A stretch of 64,000 nt of DNA from Inia geoffrensis (lineage: Eukaryota > Chordata > Mammalia > Artiodactyla > Iniidae), in the NCBI GenBank assembly GCA_036417435.1, contig CM070913.1, positions 6,924,680 through 6,988,679 on the forward strand, in the 5' to 3' direction. The first letter of the stretch is position 1, and each line of letters begins with the position of its first letter. The notes below the pieces were generated by a model. It searched no databases. It was not told the origin of the DNA and saw only the letters and a program-made list of their open reading frames with translations. A program made the position numbers and the translations under genes. This document shows, piece after piece, positions 33,412-45,174 of the stretch.

Positions 33412-34557
33412 TTCCCAGCCAGATCTGGTATAAAGCAGACCAATTTTCTGTGTGACCCGTCTATTTCGCTGCATTTTTTGGTAGATGAAAAACAAAACAT
33501 ATGGCCAGTAACACCCCTAAAATACTGTGCTAGCTCGATATCGTCCCTCAGGTTTACAGCACAGAAACAACTGCCCGGCCACATATCGCTAAGCAATGTT
33601 TTACCGATCTTCCGGAAAGATGTCATCATTTAGGAGTATTATATATCTTTCTAAAATCACTCAAGATTTATGGTGGTAACTTGAATGCCTTTAGAACTCT
33701 CTGCTTCACACTTCTGAACACCAAAGAAAGAGGAAAGATTTCTATTTTAAGGAATTTGGAGCAATGGCTATGAAGAGGCCAGAGACCAGAAAATATCCTG
33801 AGATTAGAAACACACGCAAAAAAAAAAAAAAAAAGAAAAAGAAAAGAATGAGAAGGAAGGTTGCTGGAAACAGTATGACTCTTGAGGCTCTTCCCTCCCA
33901 GTCTCCTGCTTCGGGTCTACTCAGGCCCCGTGTGTAATGAGCCACGCGGATCTAGCTCTTACCCAGTTCTATCTATCACTCATTGGCTCATCCTACCTTG
34001 AGATCTACAGTTTGGGGGGAATGATGATTTCAACTAAGTCTCTTGCCAAGGCTGTTTTTGAATTACTTAGAAAGGCACAGAACTGTGAAGGGATTTGCCT
34101 CCTGGATGGATAAATCTTCAGGATAAGTGGAAGAGATACATAGAAAGTTAAACCAACAGGCACATCCATGATAACCTCTCTGAAAGAGCGATTAAGGTCC
34201 TTAAAAAATGGCCCTGGTGTAAGAGCTCTGTCAGCGTTGGTGCTGTCGCCAAGCCCATTAGTCCCCCAGCAGAATGGTTTCCAAGAAGTTCCAGTAGAAC
34301 TTTCTTCAAAATAAATGGGCCACTTCTTCTGGAGGTGATGCTGCCCATGTAAGGGTCCAGGGCAAGGCATTTCCCTAGGATGGGAGAGGGATAAAGGGAT
34401 GAAGGGGTGTCTCACTCTTGTCTCCGGCCCTGCCTGTGACCAATGCCCCACAAGGTTCAAAACACTTGATGAGAGTGTTGTCATCACACTTCCAACAGAT
34501 CAAAGCTAACTGGCCTTGGAATTGGGTGGAAAGAATTAGCCTCATCAGCAAGAACCA
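33412..34557. other. Unique non-coding sequence
   Basis: An A-run near 33820-33845 and nothing else recognisable. The 160-codon minus frame at 34005-34487 has no domain that I recognise. Confidence 0.45.
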
Positions 34558-34572
34558 AGGAGACTATCCTTG

Positions 34573-34701
34573 GGGACTTCCCCGGCGGCCCATTGGTTAA
34601 GACTCCGCGCTTCCTACGCAGGGGATGTGGGTTCGATCCCTGGTCAGGGAACTAAGATCCCACGTATCACGCAGCATGGCCCACCACCCCGCCAAAAAAA
34701 G
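34573..34701 (+). mobile_element. CHR-1-type SINE (short, tRNA head mainly)
   Basis: GGGACTTCCCCGGCGGCCCA, AAGACTCCGCGCTTCC, GGTTCGATCCCTGGTCAGGG and a short body ending in GCCAAAAAAA. The length of about 129 bases is normal for this older form. Flanks carry an imperfect 14-bp duplication: AGGAGACTATCCTT at 34558-34571 and AGGAAGCTAACCTT at 34702-34715, 3 mismatches. This suggests an older insertion. Confidence 0.88.
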
Positions 34702-34715
34702 AGGAAGCTAACCTT

Positions 34716-35849
34716 CCTCTAAATTGATCACGGTCATCATTCAAGGGGAAGTTCCCGAAATGAAAAGCAAAACCCACGCATCATCATCAGAGAACACAAC
34801 TGACCGAGAGTGTTTTGTCCTGGGTTGGGCGGCTGGGTTTTCATTTGAGTCCAGTCTTATGATGGAGGAAGAGGACTAGAATGCAGTCCTTCCTGAGAGC
34901 CAGGAGATCCATACAACGTCAACGTTCTTCTAGACAAAGCCCAGGGACCATGCATCACCCCTCTCCCACTTAGCATGTGAGCAAGGCCCCTGTGAGGCTC
35001 CGGTCCTGACGCTATCAATGCACCGTGGTGCTCAGCCCTGAATTTCTCTCTCCCTCCTTGTTCAGCTTCCTCCCTTCCCGAGGAGACAAATACTAGCCTA
35101 GTTCAACGGGGACAGAATGAAGGTGACCCTGAAGGTGAACTAGACGTTTAGCACATTTTTCCTAATAACAAAGCACAAATACCCAGTTAAATGGGAAATA
35201 CGCCTAGCATCAGGGCCTCTAGAGTGTCAGGAGGCATTTTGTAACTTAATCTGCTCAGTACCTCACATTGCATCTTGGATCTGCATGCATTGCTTCCTTT
35301 TGCAAGGGAGACGGGTGAGCTTCTGCAGATAGATACTCACATGCGAAAACTGCAAGCCAACATCTCTCAAAAACGCAAACTCTAGAGTCAAAGAACTGGC
35401 CAACTCAAGTTATTTTCAAACTTGGAGAACCCCCGGAGGACCCTGCCCTGGTCAGCTCAGATGCCTGGGGGGACGGCCTCCAGGCACTAGCGTTTGCCTC
35501 TGTGACCCCTGAGGAGACCCTGTTTGGAAACTATAGACCACTAAGGGGTTTCCTTGTTGACAACACAAATGCCACCCCCTCTCTCGTGAACGCTTCCACG
35601 TGCCCAAGATGTACCCCCCTTTAGAAATGTCCAAGTGGGCACATAGGAATTAGCCTATCAATCATTTTTGACTCCAACCTATTTAAAGGGGATCCTTGTG
35701 ATAGGAGATTTTGCAAAGTCTTCTCTGGGTGTCTGCAGTTAGGATGGAGCCCATCTCAGAAAGCCAGTGCCTCAAGTTCTCCTGCTCCCCCAAAGCTCTC
35801 CCCTGACTGTCATGGTGAACACTGCTGGTAAGCGGGACTCATGCCCTCT
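34716..35849. other. Unique non-coding sequence
   Basis: No gene or clear repeat. Only short frames. Confidence 0.5.
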
Positions 35850-36930
35850 GTTGGCATGTCTAGGGCTCAACCTGTGACCCTCTCAGCATCTCCTACAAGC
35901 CTCACATCTTTAAAAAGCATCTCCATGTTGATCTCTCTTAAATTTGTATCTTCAGCCCAAAAGCCTGCCCTGAACTCCAGACTTCACTCCAGCCATTGCC
36001 TTGATATTGCCACGTGCTTATTTAATGGGAGTCTGAAACTGAACACATCTGGACTGAGCTCCCGAGACCCTCTCTCAGCTCCCCGCCCCCCGCCCCCCAC
36101 CCGGTGGTTAATGGTAACTCCATTCTCCCACTTGCTCAGACCAAACACCTGGGCTCCTCTCTTCAGCTCCCAACACACATGGGATCAACCAGCGAATCCT
36201 GTTTGTTCTTCCTTCCAAGTATGCTCAGAGCCTAACCGTTTCTTCCATTACTCCCATCCCGCTCCAAGCCCCCAACATCTCGGCCTGGGTCATTATCCTG
36301 GCACTATTCCTGCTTCCCGCCCATCATGAACTTCTCTTGCTTACTTTCAACAGTGTCCAGAGTGAGCCAATCATAAGACAGGTCACGTCTTTCCTCGGCT
36401 CAGAAATCTCCGACATCTTCTCTCTCATTCACAAATCTCCGACATCTTCTCTCTCATTCACAGGAACGACCAGCGCCTTCTGTGACCCCCGAGTGCGTCG
36501 TGAGCTCGCCTCTCACCCTTCACGTCTCTGCTCTCACCTTCTCCGCATTTCCCATGCCCGTCTCCTCGCTGTCGTATAAACACACCAGGCAAGCTTCTGC
36601 GTGGATCCTGGGACCATGCTCCTCCCTCCCCGAGACCTTCTCTCCCAGAGAGGCTTCTCTTCATCTTCACGTTTCAACGCACTGCTCTGAAATGTCACCT
36701 CCTTCCTTGGCAATGCTTTGGATGCCTCTTTCCTGCTTTATTTTTCTCCCTGGTGCTTACCACTATCTAACATATACTTTATTTGACTTTTTAAATTTAT
36801 TGTTTGACTCTCTTATTAAATATAAGTTCCATGAGGGTGGGATATTTTTCTGATTTCTTCCCAGCTGAGTCCCAGAGCCTAGGGCACATAAGCAGGACAC
36901 AATAAATATTTGCGGAGTCAATGATCTAGA
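35850..36930 (+). mobile_element. LINE-2 (L2) 3' portion
   Basis: A C/T-rich, open-frame-like texture typical of L2 carries CTCCTCTCTTCAGCTCCCAA-like and AAATGTCACCTCCTTCCTTG segments. The diagnostic 3' end is AAGTTCCATGAGGGTGGGAT, CCCAGAGCCTAGGGCACATA, ACAATAAATATTTGCGGAGT. The 162-codon and 123-codon frames in it are remnants of L2 coding sequence or chance, and no intact reverse transcriptase is present. L2 is extinct in placentals. Confidence 0.8.
36404..36461. repeat. Perfect 29-bp tandem duplication within L2
   Basis: A 29-base unit beginning AAATCTCCGACATCTTC and ending CATTCAC occupies 36404-36432 and again 36433-36461, with no mismatch. The host L2 is ancient and diverged, so the duplication must be much younger than the element. 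Confidence 0.97.
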
Positions 36931-37724
36931 GCCAGAAGAACAGTTATCAGAGAGCATAGGAGAGCCTGAAGGGCTAGACAGTTTCCTCAATGACAATCTC
37001 TAAAATATCTTTGATACAAACTGTTAATATTCACCACTGGTGCTTTTTGTGACGACTACTACAGAAACTTGTTCCTTATTAGCAGAATGACTTTACACAC
37101 TTCAAATAAACTAATACCCCTTTTCATCTGCTGCAGGAGGTACAATCAGGATGGCCACATGCCAACAGATAAAGCAGAGAAAGGGCTGAAGAAGATGGGA
37201 AAGGGAAGGAGAAGGAATTTACCATTCACAGTGTGATACCTGTGCACAGCTTTTTTTAGCATGTAAATATTTTTGGATGATTTAGAGCAAACTGTAATTT
37301 ATTTTGAGGCACTTCAAAATTCGTTAATTCACAGATCAAAACTGGTCCCCCTGTTTCTCTCTGTTCATTAGTCAGCTAATCCTTGAAGCCACATGATTGG
37401 TATCACAGCCCAAGATAATGTGAATAAGTAGAGAAGAGCAGAGTTTAGAATGGAGTCTTAGGAAAGTCTGGTTCATGAGAAGGAGAACTGAGAAAGAATC
37501 CAAGAGAAAAAAAGAATAAAATAGGCTTTTTCCAAAAGTATGAGAAGAATTCTGAAAGGCAGAGTAATCCTTAAGCTGAAGTGAGCTATATTGTCAAGAA
37601 AGAAAGGGCTGGATTGTGTCAAAGCCGCAGGTTTAGAACAGTAAAAATTTAGAAGTCATTGGCTTTGGCAACAGAGCCGCTCAAATGAAATCATTACAAA
37701 TGTATATATGACTATTTGTAATGT
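36931..37724. other. AT-rich spacer
   Basis: Nothing recognisable; frames are very short. Confidence 0.5.
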
Positions 37725-38540
37725 TTTATTTTGATATGTGTGAAGTTAACTTATAGAGAATTTGCAAAAATAATACAAGGAAAATTCATGTATTATTTAC
37801 CCAGATTTGTCAGCTTAAATATTGCTACAATATGCTTTACCTTTCAGGAGAAAGAAAGGGAGAAAGAGAGAGAATGACAGAAAGAGAAACAGAGCGAGAC
37901 AGAAAGGGAAAGAGATGAATACTTTTTCTGAACCATCTGAGAGTAATTTGTCAACATTGGGTCCCTTTACCCCTAAATACTTGAATGTGTATTCTGAACA
38001 AGGACTTTCTCTTACATGAGTATAGAACAATGATCAAAACCAGAAAATTGAAACAATACTATTATCTAATCCATAGCCTATATTCAAACTGTGTAAACTG
38101 TCCCAATGGTGTCCTTTAAACGCCCCACCCCCAGGCCAGGAACCAGTCCGGCGTCTCATGTCTCATGATGCATTTAGTTGTAAGCTCCTTTCATTGGGAA
38201 CCGTTGCTAAGCCTTTATCTTTCTTTATCTTAATATTCTGAAAAATGCAGATCACTTACCCCATAGAAGTCATTGAATTTGAGTTTGTTGATGTTTCCTT
38301 GTACTTGGGTTCAGGTTATGTCTTTTTGGCAAGAATTCCAGAGAAAGGTCATGTCCTTCTCATTGCATTATATGAGGAGTTTCATGGTATCATTCTGTCC
38401 CAATATTAGTGATGTTGCCTTTGAGCACTTGTACAAAATGGAATTCACCAGGTTTTTGAACTGTTCCATTTCTAATTAATAAGTAATTTGTGGGAGATAA
38501 TTTCTGGGAGATATAAACACCCGTTTCTCATCTTACTTTC
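37725..38540. repeat. Old dispersed repeat, second copy of the 23100-24010 family
   Basis: AATTTGCAAAAATAATACAA, TTACCCCTAAATACTTGAAT, ATCAAAACCAGAAAATTGAA, TACTATTATCTAATCCATAG, GATGCATTTAGTTGTAAGCT and CATGTCCTTCTCATTGCATT follow the same consensus as the first copy, in the same orientation. A purine tract (37846-37915) is inserted. Probably derived from an old L1 3' region. Confidence 0.5.
37846..37915. repeat. Purine (GA/GAAA) low-complexity tract
   Basis: GGAGAAAGAAAGGGAGAAAG followed by AGAGAGAATGACAGAAAGAG and similar. Almost no pyrimidines on the plus strand. Confidence 0.85.
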
Positions 38541-38599
38541 ACCCGCTATTTGTAGCATCTATCGCTGATTTTCTAGTTCCAGCACTGCTTTTATGCATC

Positions 38600-38830
38600 A
38601 GAATTTTTTTTTCTTTTAATTTCAGGCCTTGCACTTTTCTACTCTGAAATTTCCATTTATTTTTATAGCTTTTATTTCTCTGCTGAGATTTCTGATCTGT
38701 TCACTTATTATAATCACATTTTTCTTTAACATATTTATAAATGTTGTTTTAAAGTCCTGAAGGGCTAAATCCAACCTAGATCTGATCAGTGTTCATTTCT
38801 TTCCTTCTCTTTTATCTACTTTGGTAAATG
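38600..38830 (-). mobile_element. L1M fragment, antisense
   Basis: TTTATAGCTTTTATTTCTCT, CTGAGATTTCTGATCTGTTC, CATATTTATAAATGTTGTTT and AAAGTCCTGAAGGGCTAAAT resemble the antisense strand of an old L1 internal region. The same family is seen at 61060-61640. The match is by eye and loose. Confidence 0.4.
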
Positions 38831-41214
38831 AGAAATCGAACAGGTATGCAAATCACACAACTGGAGCTATGCAAACTTGGTTACTAGAGAAAGTGAACAT
38901 CTCCAAAGGAAACCTCTCTCTCCTTTCATCGTATCATATATGCATATTCATGTACGTGTGTGGATAATTTAGGAAACCAGCGTTTAGAGAGCTGCAAGGT
39001 TATATGCCTAAGGAGAACATTAAAGTTGGTGCCATAACTCTAAAATATACCCAAGATACTCTTCTAAGTGTCTCCATTCGGTCCTGTCAAAGCCACACAA
39101 ATTTTAAAGTAACACTCCAAATACACAATTTCCTCTGTTCGTTCTCTCCTAAAAGTGCTGTTCACTGCCCCAAACCTATTTTTTTTGTTTGTTTTTGATA
39201 AATAGGCACATATATTTAAATCATATCTCTCTCTACACGTGAATGCATTTTTGCTGCATTCTCACTTTTGTCACGAGTAACACGCATCCTGGGTCCACTT
39301 CCTTCCCCATCGCATTGAGTCTTGGACTGCTGAGGGAAAATGCCGTCTCCTACCCCAGAGCCAGCCCTACTCCTAGGTGTCCTCAGCTGTGGTAGGAATA
39401 GTTCAGCCAACGTTCGCTGGGAGGAAGTAAACTGATGAGCAGAGAAAACACAGGTACTTCCCAAGTCTGCAAAGAAGGGACGGGTAAGGCCTCAGGGTTG
39501 AACACCGACTGGATGAAACTGGGAAGTTTTTGCTAGAAGGAAATTAGAAAGCCTTCTACAAAGAAACTAAAGTTCCAGGAACACTCTGTTGCCACCCTGC
39601 AATTTATTGTCATCCCCTACTTGTAAGTCTAACCTAACAATGTGTCATCTTTACTTTTCATGTTATTTATCTACAAGTGCATTTTCAGTATCAACCCCTT
39701 CATTCATTAATTCTAATGCGGCCTTTTCCAATGTCTACTTACCATTTTAAATACTTACGATAATTTACAGGGCTTTCTTGAACACATCCAAGGTATATTA
39801 TATGGGGCTTGCTTAATGGAAAGTCTTGTATACCAAAGCAGGAGAAAACACATTTAATTTACGATGGCTTTGAATTTTGATCATAATTTACTCATGGAGA
39901 CCTATTCATACCAAGCAATACCAATACAGTTTTTCAGAAGCAATCAAAAAGTAAAACAATAAATGCTGATCTTACTTTTTTTTCCTGAAATCACAAAGAT
40001 ATTCTATTCCAGGATTATGCAAATTATACTTAACTGCCAAATACTTAAGGTTTTTATAATTGCTCTTGAGCTAATTCTATTACGTTACATTTTAGAGGCA
40101 TTTTAGCCACCAGAAATTCTCAAGTTTATGTGTTTCTCTTTCCTCCTTAAAAAAGCTGTCAAAGGTTTACTGCAGTTCAAAATTTAAAAACACCCAAAGA
40201 AATGTATAGGGAAACATTTTTCAATCACTCAAAAAGTTATACCCAAAGAAGAATCATGTTTGCCAAATCTCTCACATGACTCGCCTTGCTCTCATCCATA
40301 GACCAGAGCCTCACCTAAATGAGGTGGATTTTTGCAGAGTAATGGGTGCATAAAACACCTCTCATGGGAGCCTGGCAGCCTCTAGAAAGGCTTTTGCTCT
40401 TTCTTCCAACAGGATGAACTAAATCATTTCTCAGGGTGCACCGTAATGATGGAAGTTCACACAGTGACAGATACATATATTAAGAAGAAAGTGTCCCTGA
40501 TGCAATGGCCTTTGAGTTGAAAAGAAGATGAGGCATCTAGGAGCATAAATAGCTGCAGGGAAGGCGTACGTGGCTGCAACACGTGCCTCCAGGGTGGCCA
40601 ACTCAGCGATGGATGGAAGCCCAGAGGAAGGGTCTCTTTGGAGACCAAGGAAGGCTTCTTGGAGGAGGTGTGTTTGCGCCGGACTCAGGGAGGAGTGCTG
40701 GGTGTTTGAGGCAGAAGACTCATGTAATCAAAGAACACAACACGGAAAACATTGAAAGGACAGCCCCAGGGGGGGCAGAGGGAGGTTATGTGAAGGTGAG
40801 TGATGATTCACAGGCCACAGAGCAGATTTGGACCAGATATCTAGAGCATGACATGTAATATCTTTAATGTAAGATATTTAGGCTTACTTTTGTAACCAGT
40901 GAAGGTCTAAGGGCTGCCTGAGCATGATCGTGACATGATTTAGGAACAGGCATCAGGTAATGCTGGAGAAGTAGATGGCTTGGCAGGGTGACTGTGAAGG
41001 AGCCATTGTACTCGTGTGTCCATCAGGCTAGAGTGAGAGTCTCAATTAGGCCAGAACAGGAGGACTGAGAAGCATAAGTGAGAGGCTGGCATAACTCCGT
41101 TGTGCATGAAAATCCCCTTTTCTATGACAGATTAGAGAAACGCTCTTCACTCATAAAGAGAGCAAATAGGGTCTACTCTTTATTTTTCAGGGATGAAAAA
41201 TGAGAAGAATAAGT
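38831..41214. other. Non-coding stretch; old unassigned repeat near 40600-41080
   Basis: No gene is recognised. From about 40600 to 41080, CTTCTTGGAGGAGGTGTGTT, GATCGTGACATGATTTAGGA and TGGCTTGGCAGGGTGACTGT-like words recall a mammal-wide dispersed repeat that I cannot name. Similar wording returns near 52080-52210. The rest (38831-40440) is AT-rich and unique-looking. Confidence 0.4.
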
Positions 41215-41425
41215 TGGTTAGTAGATGCAAACTCTTACATATAGAATAGACAAACAACAAGGTCCTACTGTATAGCACAGGGAACTATATTTAATCTCCT
41301 GGGATAAACCAGAGAGGAAAAGAATATCATAAAGAATGTATATACGTGTGTAACTGAGTCACTTTGCTGTACAGCAGAAACGAACACAGCATTGTAAATC
41401 AACTCTACTTCAAAAAAAAATTTTT
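41215..41425 (+). mobile_element. Cetartiodactyl LINE-1 3' end
   Basis: GATGCAAACTCTTACATATA, AACAAGGTCCTACTGTATAG, ACTGAGTCACTTTGCTGTAC and GCATTGTAAATCAACTCTAC, ending in an A-run broken by T. A severely 5'-truncated copy of about 210 bases. Confidence 0.88.
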
Positions 41426-42429
41426 TTAAAAAGCCCGTGAGGCATCACTCATCCTTAAATACGCCAACAATCTTCTCCAGTCAAGCTGGTTCACAGAAAA
41501 ACCTGGACTTTCTTTGAAAGAACTGATTCTCTCAGTGGAGGAGACCCATGGAGAAAACAGGGGTTCTTTTAACGAAGAGTCTAATGAAAGGCCAATGATA
41601 ATTAATCATTCCCTGTGACTCGGCCCATAAATTGTGGAATCTTTCATTTTCGTGCCATGTAATAGGTGTGGGAGGAGCCCACTGACATAAGAAGATTGCA
41701 GCGTGACATAATAAAAATCACCAAATGGCGTTTTTAAACACCTACAGATGGTTGGGGTGCCGTCCTAAGCACAACGAGGGCTGGAGGAGTGACCTTGCTA
41801 ATGTCTGCTCCCCTGCGTGGGGGATGAGGTTTCTCATAACTTATCCATGTCCTGCCTGCTCACAAATGCTTCCGTGAGGAACCCGGGCACATGAGCGTTT
41901 CAGGGATGCAGACATCCAAACCTGGAAGGAAGGTGGAAGGAGGGGAGATGGAGGGGAAGGGGGGAGGGGGATGCTCAGAAAGGTGGGAGACAGGCGCCAG
42001 CCTGTCTCCAAATCCGTTTTGCTTTCTCTCATCTGGGGCTCTTCTTGCCTCGGCCAATGTTGTGTTGGCACTTCTTCTGGCTGGAAGACAAGCCTGGCCT
42101 AAATGCATCGTTTAAGTTCTCGAAGAGAATTCTCAGCTGACAAGTTAAACATGGCCAGGCAGATACTTCAGGACAGTTCCTAACTGTTTGAAATGAAATA
42201 TCTAAAAGCCTACGGAACTATATAGATTACCTGTACTTTGGTATTGAGTTTTATTTTTGGTCTTGATTCATAAAGCTGTTTGGAATTAAAACCCACCTTC
42301 CAGGGTTTTCCAGAGAGAACCATGCTTAGAGAGCCTCTAAGTGATTCTTCCAGAAACACTAATCTTTTCCAGGCCAATAGTGGTAATTATCTTAAATTCA
42401 AGTTCACATCTTGTCCCCTCACTCTGGCC
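41426..42429. other. Unique non-coding sequence with G-rich motif
   Basis: Holds the G-quadruplex motif at 41942-41970. No gene recognised. Confidence 0.5.
41942..41970 (+). other. G-quadruplex-forming motif
   Basis: Four G-runs, all at least 4 long, in 29 bases: GGGG, then GGGG, then GGGGGG, then GGGGG, with loops of about 7, 2 and 1 bases. This meets the usual G4 pattern with ample margin and short loops. It lies in unique sequence, not in a transposon. Confidence 0.85.
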
Positions 42430-42550
42430 TCCGCGTAATCCTGCCCATTTTGTAGGAAAGAAGACTGAGGCACAGAGCCCTCAGTTGGATGAACTGCCCA
42501 AGGCCGTGTGCTGGAGCCAGGCTGACACTTGCACTCTGCCCCTGGATCAT
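42430..42550 (-). repeat. MIR SINE, antisense
   Basis: GCCCATTTTGTAGGAAAGAA, GACTGAGGCACAGAGCCCTC, GAACTGCCCAAGGCCGTGTG and CTGGAGCCAGGCTGACACTT match the reverse complement of the MIR core in order. Confidence 0.8.
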
Positions 42551-44995
42551 CGAACGTTCTGTCCCAAGATGGCGGAAGCAGAGAAAGAGGTGGAAAAGCC
42601 CTACTATGGCCCACAGCTCAGGTGGGACTTGGTGTAAGCTCCAAGCTCTTTGGAAAACTAGAAGATTACACTTTAAAAAAAAAATTTTTTTTTTTGGCCC
42701 TTGGTTGTGACTTTTTTGTTGCTCTCATTTTATCCACCAAAAAGGAGTGACTGTGTTTTCATATCTTAGTGACCCGGTTTGCACGTGATCTTCGTGAAAA
42801 CGTAAGATTTTATGTAAGTTTTCTGCCTCTGAGCCTACTTGGCAGAGGGGCCCCTCATCCCTTCTTAGCACTTGTCTCGGTTGTCACAGGGAGAGCCACC
42901 TCCCTCCCCGGAGCTGGTCTATCCCCTCCCGCCTCTGCCACGGCCACCACTTAGCAGCTGGGAGTCTGAGGCCTATGGGAAATTAAGGGCTAATTTTCAG
43001 TTGGTTTTATCATGTTCTTTAAGTCACCACCTCTGGCCAGAGACGCCGAGGACTCGAGGTGTCCTCCTGCACCCATGTGCTTCTTTGAGCGACCACTCTA
43101 GGACCTGCCAGCCCCTCCCTGGCCCTCACGCGGCTCAGGACTCCACCCACCGCCTGTCTCAGGTTCCTCTTCTCTCTGGGGAAGAGTCCTGTCTCCCAAG
43201 TCGAAGGGGGATCTCGCTGAGGGCAAGACCATGCCGCTCACTCCTGTGCTGCGGAGCTACAACCCTGAGCTATGGAGCTATCAATTTTATTTAATACATA
43301 TGTTCACAGTTTAATAACACATATTTTATAGGTATACATTTCTACACTCAGGTATCTGCGTGTGCTAATGTGCCAGCCTATGTGCTGGCTACAGACATTC
43401 CATCTGCAAAGGCAATGAGGGTGATCAATAGCTTCTGGAAGGGAAGCTTATGACCAGTCATGCATCAATAAGTTTGAGGTCCTGGGACAAAATTTCTGGA
43501 AAGTCCTCCTCTATCCCATTACCTGCAAAGTAAGCAGGTTCTCCGCAGCCCTCCTGTACTGCCCGGGCTTCACGCCCAGTGTTTCTGACGATGCAAAGGA
43601 CAGGAACGTATGTAGCAGGTGGCCATCACCCCCTTCCTCTCTTGTTCTCCACTGCTTTTCTTTTCAACATCGTAAAGGAAAGGGCCTTAAAGTGCTCTGA
43701 CCCCAAACAAAATGTCCTCATAGAAGGTTTAAAAAGCTGGTTTTATGCATTTCATAGGCGATAGTTGTAAGTGGATTTGAAGTCCTTGTAACACTTTACA
43801 AATTTCATCATCCACACTGAGTCGAAGCTTAGGTGGATTGCGATGGTTCAGGAATTAACAACCCTCGACCAGTGTTCACTTGGTTTAGTCTCCAGGCCTT
43901 GCACGAAGGTGGGGATGGGACCCCTGACTCAGGAAGTGCTCAGTGGGAAATCGGCAGAGGCAGAGGGGATGCTCCTCTCGCATCTCCGCACACCTGGTCT
44001 ATGCCAGGTCCTGCAGGAGGAACGTGAAGATGGATGAGGCAGCATCCCTCACCTCGGGGAACTCGCAGATACACAGACCTTCCATGTGTTCCTCCTTTTC
44101 TCATACTCTTTATTTCTTCTGTCTTTTTTTCACGTTTGAGGTTAACTTGCTGATGAAGAGATTTTTCTCGCATTGGCAGCTTGGGAACCTACTGAATTCA
44201 GTGAATGATCAGGTCTGGGCAAAGTTTCAAATGCTTCTTACCCACGTGCTAAGCATTCTCATGCAGCCTCATCTATCTTTTCAATAAGAAGTTCAGTTGA
44301 TAAACTAATTCACCCTCGGGTGGGCTGTTAAAGCACAAAATGTTGGCAGGGAAAACAACACTTAATAATAAATTATACGACGGTAAAGTTCAGTAGCCAG
44401 TAGGAAGATGTTCTGGGGGTAAGGATAATTCCCATTACTTCATGGGTCGTACAACAGAGACTCCATTGTTTATGTGCCTATTCAGCCAGTCCCAGGTAAG
44501 AAACTAGAAGGAATTCTTTCCCATCACAGCCCAGGCAGTAGACTTTTTTTTTCCTTTGACTTATGTTCATTGGTTCAAGGATCATGTTCCTGATCAGATC
44601 TTCAGTTTAACTTCTAGTTAGGTATTACGCTTCTGCAAGGTTTCATTTGTTGAAAGTTTAGTATCTCACACTTGCAGAGAGTAGTTGGGTGTGCGAGGAG
44701 GTCAAACATCTCCATATGGACTTTGTGGATAAACGTGGTGTCCAGAAGGACATCTCTTATGCATCGGAGAAGGGAATCCAAAAGAGGCTGGCAGTGGATT
44801 CCAGCAACGAGGGTGGCATGTTCCAGTAAACTTCACTCTGCGTTATTGAAGGAAGCACAGATAGATGGGTCTTTCTCTTGGAGTAACGTGTTGTGTAGAA
44901 CAGCCTCCATCCGAATAATAGATATAAACGCTAAAAAATGAAAATAGTTCTAGACAGCAATTAACAGGTTAGTCCATGCCAAGAGCCCACCCTTA
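42551..44995. other. Non-coding sequence, partly GC-rich
   Basis: Frames of 140 codons (plus, 42872-43294) and 114 codons (plus, 43943-44287) are unrecognised and overlap others. A donor-like CAG GTAAGA at 44495 lies after a short open stretch, but its acceptor is weak. No repeat stands out. Confidence 0.45.
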
Positions 44996-45008
44996 AAATG
45001 AAGGTTTC

Positions 45009-45161
45009 GGGACTTCCCTAGTGGTCCAATAGTTAAGACTCCACACTCCCAATGCAGGGGGCCGGGGTTCGATCCCTGGTCAGGGAACTAGATCCCACAT
45101 GCTGCAACTAAGGCCCGGCACAGCCAAATAAATAAATAAAATAAAACATTTTGATTTTTAG
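45009..45161 (+). mobile_element. CHR-1-type SINE
   Basis: GGGACTTCCCTAGTGGTCCA, TTAAGACTCCACACTCCCAA, GGTTCGATCCCTGGTCAGGG (canonical B-box GGTTCGATCCC) and an AAATAAATAAATAAAATAAA tail. A perfect 13-bp duplication AAATGAAGGTTTC flanks it at 44996-45008 and 45162-45174. Confidence 0.94.
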
Positions 45162-45174
45162 AAATGAAGGTTTC

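Noticed and set aside
33016..33633. 205-codon plus-strand frame and several 95-151-codon minus frames
   Set aside because: They cross the CHR SINE at 33183-33395. The shared GCGCAG/PADAGDAG-like peptide recurs wherever this SINE occurs, so it is repeat translation.
44455..44500. Possible 38-base exon ending at CCCAG/GTAAGA
   Set aside because: The acceptor ACAACAG has no pyrimidine tract and the segment is too short to judge.
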